Source: VRUE01 sp963702955
Lineage (GTDB): Bacteria > Actinomycetota > Thermoleophilia > Solirubrobacterales > 70-9
Direction of reading: 5' to 3'
Assembly (NCBI GenBank): GCA_963702955.1
Contig: OY969774.1
Span: 1,054,001 to 1,118,000 of the forward strand
DNA: 64,000 nucleotides
Shown here: positions 15,848 to 22,824 of the stretch, piece by piece
Layout of the letters: each line of letters begins with the position of its first letter
How positions within the stretch are numbered: position 1 is the stretch's first letter
Notes under the pieces: generated by a model
Seen by the model: the letters and a program-made list of their open reading frames with translations, nothing else
Told to the model about the DNA's origin: nothing
Databases searched by the model: none
Program-made: the position numbers and the translations under genes

Positions 15848-16361
15848 CTACGTGTCTACGCCGGGGATCGGGTCGATCGGCAGCTCGCCGTTGGCGCTTT
15901 CGAGCTTTTCGAGATCGACGCGGTCAAGGTTGCGGTCGGCAAAGGCGCTTGAAGCCGACGATGCTGCGCAGGGAGGCGACGCGAAACGGGCTGCCGCGCC
16001 ATGTGCCCTCCACCGCGCGAGCTGCGACGGTCTCGTAGTCCAGCGGCGGCAGGCCGCCACGCATGATGTCGATAACGCCATGGCGGCTGTCCACGCGCAG
16101 GTGGTGCGCGTCCGTCACGTCCTCGGCGGTCAGAGTTTTGTCATCGCTGAATCGGGTCGCCCCGATCAGCTCAAAGAAACGCAGGATCGCCGCGTCGGTC
16201 TCCGCGCCGTCGGGAACCAGCAGATCCGAGTCCTTGGTGGCGCGGAAGTAGCCGTGGGCAATTACGGCGAAGGCGCCGATCACGACGTATTCGAGTCCCG
16301 CCTTGTTAGCGTCGGCGACGACGCCGGCCAGGTCAGGCCCGCGGATCTCGCTGGGGGCCAT
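15848..16361 (-). pseudogene. Nucleotidyltransferase copy 2, inactivated by a one-base frameshift
   Basis: Paralogue of 8978-9490: VVIGAFAVIAHGYFRATKDS (metal-site Asp residues kept) and RHGVIDIMRGGLPPLDYE are nearly identical to copy 1. The frame breaks after SIVGFKRL (~15950). Removing one T from the CTTTG there restores KRLADRNLDRVDLEKLES and the ending ELPIDPIPGVDT, matching copy 1. So this is either a recent pseudogene or a sequencing error. The start would be ATG 16361 and the shared stop is at 15848. Confidence 0.75.
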
Positions 16362-16510
16362 GGCCGGAGGCGCGGACGGCGTTATAGAACTGGAACGCGT
16401 GGTCGCAGAGATTCTGGCCGAACTCCACCGATCGCCGCGACGATCCTGCGGCGCTGCTCCTCGGCCACCTGCTCGGGCGGCAGCCCGTAGAGGCGACGGC
16501 GAGCGGGCGC
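16333..16510 (-). pseudogene. Remnant of a nucleotidyltransferase partner ORF
   Basis: Two frames overlap the start of copy 2: LPPEQVAEEQRRRIVAAI in one and QNLCDHAFQFYNAVRASG in another, ending at 16333. Joined, they give a helical small protein in the position of the partner ORFs seen at 9462 and 11833. This suggests a second frameshift in this cassette. It is weakly supported. Confidence 0.3.
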
Positions 16511-16555
16511 GCGCGCCGCCGGGCTCCACGGACGCGGACAAAGTGTCTTTGGATC

Positions 16556-16799
16556 CTGGACGTCCACTCTCGGCAAGCTCGCGGGCGGCGAGGCGGGCCT
16601 GGGCGAGCAGCGCGAGCGGCACCGGCGGGTCCTCCTCGCTTGTGGCGAGGCCCTCGATGCCGTACTCAAGCGCGGCGGAAACCATGTCCCGCAGGCCCCG
16701 CGCGTAAGCCGGGTCGGCGGCCTCGGCGGAGTCGCCGATCGCGCCGATCCTGGCGTGCATCGCGTCCTCGATCTCGGCGCGGCGCGAGCGCAGGCGCTC
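16556..16799 (-). pseudogene. Fragment of a PucR-type regulator gene
   Basis: Encodes ERLRSRRAEIEDAMHARIGA, DPAYARGL, LEYGIEGLATSEEDPP and VPLALLAQARLAAR. These line up with the N-terminal ~95 residues of the intact regulator at 21120-22370 (RLRSRRGEIEEAMRARVGAI and VPVALLAQARLAAR). The rest of the gene is missing and the reading frame continues into unrelated sequence. It is a decayed duplicate. Confidence 0.65.
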
Positions 16800-16889
16800 T
16801 GCCGGCCGCGTCCGGTCCTCGCGGCTTCCCGCCACCTCAGCGCGCCCCTCGCGGCACACTCCTTGCTCCACAGCGGACCGCCAGGTCTC

Positions 16890-16970
16890 TCACTGCCCCT
16901 TGTTCTTTGGCTTGGTGACCTTGCCGAGGACCTTGCCATTGAGCTTGGGAGCGATGCACCGCGCCGGGAG
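16890..16970 (-). pseudogene. Fragment of a PASTA-type C-terminus
   Basis: One frame reads ARCIAPKLNGKVLGKVTKPK then a stop. The intact surface protein at 22825-26106 has CVVPKLKGKTLGQ, fourteen further residues and then LGKVTKPKKAK. The fragment therefore equals that PASTA segment with an internal deletion between the two similar LG(Q/K) stretches. It lies just upstream of the PucR fragment, the same order as the intact locus. Confidence 0.55.
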
Positions 16971-17038
16971 GCTGGGGTGAGCCGGGCTCGGGCTGCTGCA
17001 ACCTCTCCCATACCGACTCGAGATAGATATGCGCCGAT

Positions 17039-20000
17039 CTACCCTTCAATTAGTTCGCCTTTCCCCCCGCTGAAGCTCGCCACCGGTTCGGCTTCCAGGG
17101 CGGCGGCTTTGGAGGCTCCGCCGTTGACCGACACCTGCAGGCCGTATTCGAGACCCGCTTCGGTTTTGACGTACTCCTGGGCGTATTCGCCTTTGCCCGC
17201 TTCGGGCGCGTTGAGGTTGACGGTCAGCGTCGAGGACGCCTCGCCGAGCTGTGGCGCGGTGATGCGGCCGAGCACGCCGCTGCCGGAGACTTTGAGCGAG
17301 ACAAGGCCGCCTAGACAGCCGGCCGCCGCGAGCGTTCCACTCTGGGCGTTGGGCAGGAACAGGACGCCCGGTTCGCCGTCTGAGAGGTAGACCAGGCGGA
17401 AGGGCAGGGGTTCGGTTTTGATCGTGCCCGTGGCCTGGCCCGAGGTGGTGCAGCTGCTGTTGAAGGAGCTCTCCTTGCAGTGGTGCAGGGTGAGCGTGGC
17501 GGTGCCCGTGCTCGCGCTTTCGAACTGGCCTTCCCCTCCAAGGGCTTTGACTCCCGATTCGGTGGTGCAGTTGATCGGGTAGGAGCCGCCGCGCAGGCGG
17601 ACCGTCTGTTCGCCTGCCGGCGAGAAGGAGGCCGGGAAGGTGCCGCCGGGGGGTTCGAGGGTGGGCTGAGCTGCCGCCAACCCCGCTTTCCCCCCGCTGA
17701 AGCTCGCCACCGGTTCGGCTTCCAGGGCGGCGGCTTTGGAGGCTCCGCCGTTGACCGACACCTGCAGGCCGTATTCGAGACCCGCTTCGGTTTTGACGTA
17801 CTCCTGGGCGTATTCGCCTTTGCCCGCTTCGGGCGCGTTGAGGTCGACGGTCAGCGTCGAGGACGCCTCGCCGAGCTGTGGCGCGGTGATGCGGCCGAGC
17901 ACGCCGCTGCCGGAGACTTTGAGCGAGACAAGGCCGCCTAGACAGCCGGCCGCCGCGAGCGTTCCACTCTGGGCGTTGGGCAGGAACAGGACGCCCGGTT
18001 CGCCGTCTGAGAGGTAGACCAGGCGGAAGGGCAGGGGTTCGGTTTTGATCGTGCCCGTGGCCTGGCCCGAGGTGGTGCAGTTGCTGTTGAAGGAGCTCTC
18101 CTTGCAGTGGTGCAGGGTGAGCGTGGCGGTGCCCGTGCTCGCGCTTTCGAACTGGCCTTCCCCTCCAAGGGCTTTGACTCCCGATTCGGTGGTGCAGTTG
18201 ATCGGGTAGGAGCCGCCGCGCAGGCGGACCGTCTGTTCGCCTGCCGGCGAGAAGGAGGCCGGGAAGGTGCCGCCGGGGGGTTCGAGGGCGGGACGGCCTT
18301 GCGCCAGCCCCGCTTTGCCCCCGCTGAAGGTCGCCACCGGTTCGGCTTCCAGGGCGGCGGCTTTGGAGGCTCCGCCGTTGACCGACACCTGCAGGCCGTA
18401 TTCGAGACCCGCTTCGGTTTTGACGTACTCCTGGGCGTATTCGCCTTTGCCCGCTTCGGGGGCGTTGAGGTTGACGGTCAGCGTCGAGGATGCTTCGCCC
18501 GGGGCGGGTTTGGTTATCCGGCCGAGCACGCCGCTGCCGGAGACTTTGAGCGAGACGGCGCCGCTGAGGCAGCTGGCAGTAGCGATCGCTCCGCTTTTGG
18601 CGTTCGGCAAGAACAGGACGCCCGGTTCGCCGTCTGCGAGGTAGACGAGGCGAAAGGGCAGGGATTCGGTTTTGACCGTGCCCGTGGCCTGGCCCGAGGT
18701 GGTGCATTTGCTGTTGAAGGAGCTCTCCTTGCAGTTGTGCAGGGTGAGCGTGGCGGTGCCCGTGCTCGCGCTTTCGAACTGGCCTTCCCCTCCAAGGGCT
18801 TTGACTCCCGCTTCGGTGGCGCAGTTGATCGGGTAGGAGCCGCCGCGCAGGCGAACCGTCTGTTCGCCTGCCGGCGAGAAGGAGGCCGGGAAGGTGGCGC
18901 CGGGGGGTTCGAGGGCGGGACGGCCCACTGGGTTCACTGGGACCCTCAACTCAGCTTCGCCTTCGCCGAAGGTGAGCATGGGTTCGGACGCCAAGCCGGC
19001 GGGCGTAAGTTTGCCGCCGTTGCGCGACGATTCCAGAGTGTATTTCACGCCGTCCCTAGTCTTGACGTACTCCTGTTCACCTTCTGTTGCATTCAGCTCC
19101 ACCGTCAGTGTCAACGATGCTTCACCCAGCGCCGGTTGGGTTATGCGGCCGAGCATGCCGCTGCCCCGAACTTCGACTTTCACCAAACCGCCGACACAGC
19201 TGGCCGTCGAGAATTGCTCGCTTTCTTCGTTGGGCATGAACAGGACGCCCGGTTTCCCGTCTGAGAGGTAGACGAGGCGGAAGGGGAGACCTTCCATCAC
19301 GACGGTGCCCGCTTCCTGTCCGGGGGAGGTGCAGCTGGCGCTGAACTGAGACTCTTTGCAGTGGTGGAGCGTGAGGTCCATGCGCCCTGTCGTGGAGCTG
19401 TCGAACTCGCCGCTTCCCGTCAGCGCTGCTTCTTCGCCTTCTGCGGAACAGCTGACCGATGATCCGTTCATGCTCAGGGTAACGGCTCCTTTGTCGGCGA
19501 TCGTGAACGGCGCGGGAAAGATGCCCCGGGGGGGGTCGAGAACGAATTGATCGGTCTGATCGAGACTGTCGGTAATCGCCGTCCTATCCGCCCCTTTCGT
19601 CGTCCCCACTTCGTTCTGGGCGTCAACCCGATAGTGGTAGGTGGTCCCTTCGTCGAGATCCGTGACTTTCTGGCTGACACGCAGCGGCTTGAGGGCCGAG
19701 CCGGCACCTTTGGCGGGGATCGGGATTTTCGTGCCGTAGGATTCGGTGGCCCCGAACTCGAAGTAGTAGGTCGTTGCCGCACCATTTGGGTTGACGGTCG
19801 CGTTGAGAGTCGCCGCGCTCGCCCCTACTTCGCTAGCCCCCTTTGTAGTGACGGTCGGCGCAAGTTCCGCTGGCAAGGAGGTTTCCGGCGTGGTGAACTG
19901 TTCGTCTTCGCCCGTGTCGGTCCCCGTCGAGTTTTCGCCGACAATACGGTAGTGGTAGGTGATTCCTGGTTTGAGGCCTTCGATGGGCTCGCCGACTTCG

Positions 20001-20950
20001 ACATTGCTCCAATCGGGCTGAGAACCGATCACCTTGCTGGGCGTGGTGTTCCCATAGCCGGCGGTCGTGCCGTACTCAAAGTGGTAGCTGCTTTCTCTCC
20101 CAGCCGGGTTGACCACGCCGTAGAGCGTCGCTTCAGTGGGATTGGCCGATGAGGCCTCTTCGGTCAGCGTGTACAGCACGGGCGGTTCGGGATCGGCAAG
20201 CGCGCATTCGTGCAGATGATTGTCCCAGAGCGCCGCTACTTGTAAACCGCTAGGAGGAATTGGCCCGTCGTGTCCGCCACAACGATCGGCGATCTGCTCC
20301 TCCTCCGGACAAGAACCGCCTTTGCAAGCGTACCAGCCCCCGCCCGAGTCAGTAACGGTCTCAGCGTACTCATGAGCCGCGGTGCTCAGTAAACCCCCTG
20401 GTTCATTCTCCACAGCGCTGTAGCGAACATCTGTCAAACCTTCGCCGCTCAGCTCATTCGAGTGTACTACGCTATGCCAGCCCGCAGAGTTTTCATTTTC
20501 ATATTCTTTTGTGTATGTGGTGCCGAGGGGCATCAAGACCATGAACTGATCTTCAAGCGTGTGAGGCCATGCGTTTTCTTTGATGGCACGCGCCACGGTG
20601 TTCTCAATCGCCTGGTTGGTGACGTTCGTGGGAGACGTGACAGATTCGTCTATGTAGGGCGTAAAACCGACGTTCGACGAGATTGGTCCTTCGTCGTCAA
20701 AGTATTGGGTGAGGATTCCCTGCCACGCAGAACCCGAGATCGTTTCGAAAAACTCTTCGGTTTCTTCCCGAGCTTCAAGGTCGGGGGCTTTGTTCCAGCT
20801 GCTGCCCCAGAAGATCGCGTACACGTGGGGCGTATGCTGGACTGGACCGCCGAGATACTCCAAGTCGCGGTCGGAGCCGTATGCGCGGCTGGCTCCGAAG
20901 GCTAGGAGCAACACAAAGGCGGTTAGCGCAACGACGCGAGACCGATTTAT
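17039..20950 (-). CDS. Giant secreted repeat protein with HEYAE-containing N-terminal domain
   Basis: About 1,303 residues if translated from the ATA at 20950; a TTG at 20986 or ATG at 21058 would extend it. The ATA is preferred because a GGAGG site precedes it and it begins a clean signal peptide (NRSRVVALTAFVLLLAFGAS). An N-terminal domain (~25-255) contains TPHVYAIFWGSSW and STAAHEYAETVTD, resembling phosphate-induced/EXORDIUM-like or zinc-protease-like folds (tentative). Two fibronectin III-like domains follow (~265-460). Four ~209-residue repeats then run to the end, each with about four cysteines; three are nearly identical. There is no anchor motif. It is probably exported and cell-surface or extracellular. 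The function is unknown. Confidence 0.7.
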   Translation of the reverse strand: MNRSRVVALTAFVLLLAFGASRAYGSDRDLEYLGGPVQHTPHVYAIFWGSSWNKAPDLEAREETEEFFETISGSAWQGILTQYFDDEGPISSNVGFTPYIDESVTSPTNVTNQAIENTVARAIKENAWPHTLEDQFMVLMPLGTTYTKEYENENSAGWHSVVHSNELSGEGLTDVRYSAVENEPGGLLSTAAHEYAETVTDSGGGWYACKGGSCPEEEQIADRCGGHDGPIPPSGLQVAALWDNHLHECALADPEPPVLYTLTEEASSANPTEATLYGVVNPAGRESSYHFEYGTTAGYGNTTPSKVIGSQPDWSNVEVGEPIEGLKPGITYHYRIVGENSTGTDTGEDEQFTTPETSLPAELAPTVTTKGASEVGASAATLNATVNPNGAATTYYFEFGATESYGTKIPIPAKGAGSALKPLRVSQKVTDLDEGTTYHYRVDAQNEVGTTKGADRTAITDSLDQTDQFVLDPPRGIFPAPFTIADKGAVTLSMNGSSVSCSAEGEEAALTGSGEFDSSTTGRMDLTLHHCKESQFSASCTSPGQEAGTVVMEGLPFRLVYLSDGKPGVLFMPNEESEQFSTASCVGGLVKVEVRGSGMLGRITQPALGEASLTLTVELNATEGEQEYVKTRDGVKYTLESSRNGGKLTPAGLASEPMLTFGEGEAELRVPVNPVGRPALEPPGATFPASFSPAGEQTVRLRGGSYPINCATEAGVKALGGEGQFESASTGTATLTLHNCKESSFNSKCTTSGQATGTVKTESLPFRLVYLADGEPGVLFLPNAKSGAIATASCLSGAVSLKVSGSGVLGRITKPAPGEASSTLTVNLNAPEAGKGEYAQEYVKTEAGLEYGLQVSVNGGASKAAALEAEPVATFSGGKAGLAQGRPALEPPGGTFPASFSPAGEQTVRLRGGSYPINCTTESGVKALGGEGQFESASTGTATLTLHHCKESSFNSNCTTSGQATGTIKTEPLPFRLVYLSDGEPGVLFLPNAQSGTLAAAGCLGGLVSLKVSGSGVLGRITAPQLGEASSTLTVDLNAPEAGKGEYAQEYVKTEAGLEYGLQVSVNGGASKAAALEAEPVASFSGGKAGLAAAQPTLEPPGGTFPASFSPAGEQTVRLRGGSYPINCTTESGVKALGGEGQFESASTGTATLTLHHCKESSFNSSCTTSGQATGTIKTEPLPFRLVYLSDGEPGVLFLPNAQSGTLAAAGCLGGLVSLKVSGSGVLGRITAPQLGEASSTLTVNLNAPEAGKGEYAQEYVKTEAGLEYGLQVSVNGGASKAAALEAEPVASFSGGKGELIEG
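17060..18940. repeat. Three near-identical 627-bp tandem repeats inside a gene
   Basis: The marker CGAACTGGCC recurs at 17521, 18148 and 18775, exactly 627 bases apart, and the TTTCCCCCCGCTGAAG marker at 17060 recurs at 17687. Units 1 and 2 are almost identical at DNA level, including third codon positions. Unit 3 differs slightly, and a fourth, diverged unit extends to about 19550. Each unit is 209 codons, so copy-number change keeps the frame. Confidence 0.9.
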
Positions 20951-21036
20951 GGCTTGAGGGACCTCCAGTGGGTCGCGAACTCCCAATTTGTTGCCGTGCC
21001 GATTACGCGGACCTCGCTCATCTCGACGCGCTGCAT
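20947..21036 (-). CDS. 29-residue upstream ORF coupled to the giant secreted protein
   Basis: ATG 21036 is preceded by an excellent AGAAGGAGAAG ribosome site. The product is MQRVEMSEVRVIGTATNW and eleven more residues, with no signal peptide. Its TAA overlaps the ATA that begins the signal peptide of the next gene (ATAA junction), like the ATGA overlaps used for coupled translation elsewhere in this window. It may be a leader that delivers ribosomes to a non-standard start, or the start codon may have mutated from ATG. Confidence 0.5.
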   Translation of the reverse strand: MQRVEMSEVRVIGTATNWEFATHWRSLKP

Positions 21037-21119
21037 CACTTCTCCTTCTGTCCTGCATTTGCCCTCTCCCTCTGCCGGGCCTCCCGCGGCCCTGATTGCG
21101 ATTGCTCTAGCCGTTGGAG

Positions 21120-22370
21120 TCAGGCTCCCCGACCGTGGGGAGCGGGCGCCTTGCCAATCTGGAAAGCTGGGTTTCCAGATTGCAGGCCCTGGAGGCTCAG
21201 GGCGGTTTCGACCTCGGCGGCGCATGAGCCCATAGGTATGCCGATTCTCTTCTCGATCGTGCGCAGGCGCTCTTTCACGGTCGGGCGGCTCACGCCGAGC
21301 GAGGCCGAGGTGGCGCTGACGTTGCGATCGGCGGCGAAATAGGCCCGCAGGGTTTCGCGCAGCGCCTCTCCCCCGTCGCGCCCGCCCTCCAGCGGCTCAA
21401 GGTAAAGCCGCCGCAGCGAGGCGGCGAGCAGCTCGTCGCCCAAGGCCGAGGCGAGCAGGGCGACGTCGGCGTAGCGAAGCGCCTGCTCTCGGCCGCGCAG
21501 CGCCACCGCCAGGGCGGCGGCTGCCTGGCGGTGGGTGAGGCGCCAGGCGCTCGGGCCCTCGCCGGGCTCCCCGGTGGCGAGGAAGGTTCCGGGCCCAAGC
21601 AGCGGGCGGGCCGGCGCCAGGGCCTTCGTCGGGTCAAGCGGCGAGCGGCCGCCGAGCCAGGCCCAGCAGGTGCGCTCATCGGCACGCACGAGGAGCAGGC
21701 GGCGGTCGAGCTCGGCGGCGAGGGCGCGCAACAGGGCCTCGGCCCCGGGGCCTGAGGCGAGCAGGGCGAGGTGGTGGGCCTCGAGGTCATAGGCGAGCGG
21801 GGAGGCATCGACAGGCTCGCCGGCGAGCAGGCGGCGGACGAGGTCCAGGCGGCGGCGCCGAGACGTCGCCGGGCGCTGGGCGGACTCACGGGCGTGCTCG
21901 GCGCCGACCGCCGCCAAGAGGCGGTCGAGCTGGGCGGCCTGGGAGCGCAGCAGGCGCTTCAGGGCGCTCCCCCCCAGGCCGGAGGCCTCGGCCTCCTCGA
22001 CGAGGAAGTCGCCCAGCAGGGTGTAGCCGGCGAGGTAGCGGCGCATGACGACCTCGATGCCGATCCGGTTGCGGGCCGCAAGGCGCGCCTGGGCGAGCAG
22101 CGCGACCGGCACCGGCGGGGGGTGGGACTCGCTTGAGCTGAGCCCCTCTATGCCGTGCTCGAGCGCGGCTGCGATCGCGCTCGCCAGCCCCTGCGCGTAG
22201 GTCGGGTCGGCGACCTCGGCGGGGTCTGAGATCGCGCCGACGCGGGCGCGCATCGCCTCTTCGATCTCGCCGCGGCGCGAGCGCAGGCGCCCGGCCAGCT
22301 CGCCGCGCGCCGCCGGGGCGGGGCCTGGCGGGCGCCGCCCTGCGCTCGGCCCTGAGGCGAGCGCGAGCAC
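21120..22370 (-). CDS. PucR/CdaR-type transcriptional regulator
   Basis: Protein of 416 residues (GTG 22370). The helical N-terminal domain (RLRSRRGEIEEAMRARVGAI to ~residue 190) resembles RsbRD-type sensor domains. A degenerate GGDEF-like central part follows, and the C-terminus has the PucR helix-turn-helix: LRETLRAYFAADRNVSATSA then LGVSRPTVKERLRTIEKRIG. It is the last gene after the PASTA surface protein and a small secreted protein, separated from the latter by 4 bases. It could regulate this operon, but no target is visible. A decayed duplicate of its N-terminus lies at 16556-16799. Confidence 0.85.
   Translation of the reverse strand: MLALASGPSAGRRPPGPAPAARGELAGRLRSRRGEIEEAMRARVGAISDPAEVADPTYAQGLASAIAAALEHGIEGLSSSESHPPPVPVALLAQARLAARNRIGIEVVMRRYLAGYTLLGDFLVEEAEASGLGGSALKRLLRSQAAQLDRLLAAVGAEHARESAQRPATSRRRRLDLVRRLLAGEPVDASPLAYDLEAHHLALLASGPGAEALLRALAAELDRRLLLVRADERTCWAWLGGRSPLDPTKALAPARPLLGPGTFLATGEPGEGPSAWRLTHRQAAAALAVALRGREQALRYADVALLASALGDELLAASLRRLYLEPLEGGRDGGEALRETLRAYFAADRNVSATSASLGVSRPTVKERLRTIEKRIGIPMGSCAAEVETALSLQGLQSGNPAFQIGKAPAPHGRGA
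21124..21143 (-). terminator. Hairpin at the end of the PucR gene
   Basis: GCTCCCC-GACCGT-GGGGAGC, a perfect 7-bp stem lying over the last codons of the regulator gene and followed on the minus strand by no T-run. It could be a terminator of the surface-protein/PucR operon of the kind seen in high-GC genomes. Confidence 0.4.
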
Positions 22371-22374
22371 CGCC

Positions 22375-22824
22375 TCAGCGCGCCCGGCGCAGGGCGCTGT
22401 GGGCCCCTAGGCAGCTCGTGCCGCCCGCGAGGCTCTCCGGAGGGGCGGTCATGAAGTAGGCGCCGGCGCGCGGGTCAGCCACCTTGGCGGCGATCGCGAT
22501 CCGGCCCTGGGGGGAGGTGCGGTGGGTGCGCCTGGAGAAGCCCTGCAGGTCTGGGTCGAGGCTCAGCCTCAAGAGGAAGCTGTGGCTGCCGACGCGGTGG
22601 TAGAAGCGCACGACGCGATTCGCCCGGCAGGGCCCGTAGGGGGAGCTGAGCGCCCCGGCCAACAGCACGACGTGGGCGGAGCGCTTGGGGGAAGCCTGGG
22701 CGCGGGCGAGCACCGCCCGGGTGCGGTGATGCCCCGGGGCGGCGCCCGAGAGGGCCGGCCCCGCGGCGAGCGCGACGAGCGCCAAAGCGGCGATCGCCGG
22801 CGCGGGCCCAGAGAAGCGCCTCAC
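22375..22824 (-). CDS. Small secreted protein of unknown function
   Basis: Protein of 149 residues starting at GTG 22824, directly after the stop of the PASTA protein. A signal peptide is seen (FSGPAPAIAALALVALAAGP, cleavage near GAAPG). The mature part contains YGPCRANRVVRFYHRVGSHS and a second cysteine in GGTSCLGAHS, so one disulfide is likely. No family is recognised. It sits between a surface protein and a PucR regulator in an apparent three-gene operon, which suggests a related envelope or signalling role. Confidence 0.65.
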   Translation of the reverse strand: MRRFSGPAPAIAALALVALAAGPALSGAAPGHHRTRAVLARAQASPKRSAHVVLLAGALSSPYGPCRANRVVRFYHRVGSHSFLLRLSLDPDLQGFSRRTHRTSPQGRIAIAAKVADPRAGAYFMTAPPESLAGGTSCLGAHSALRRAR

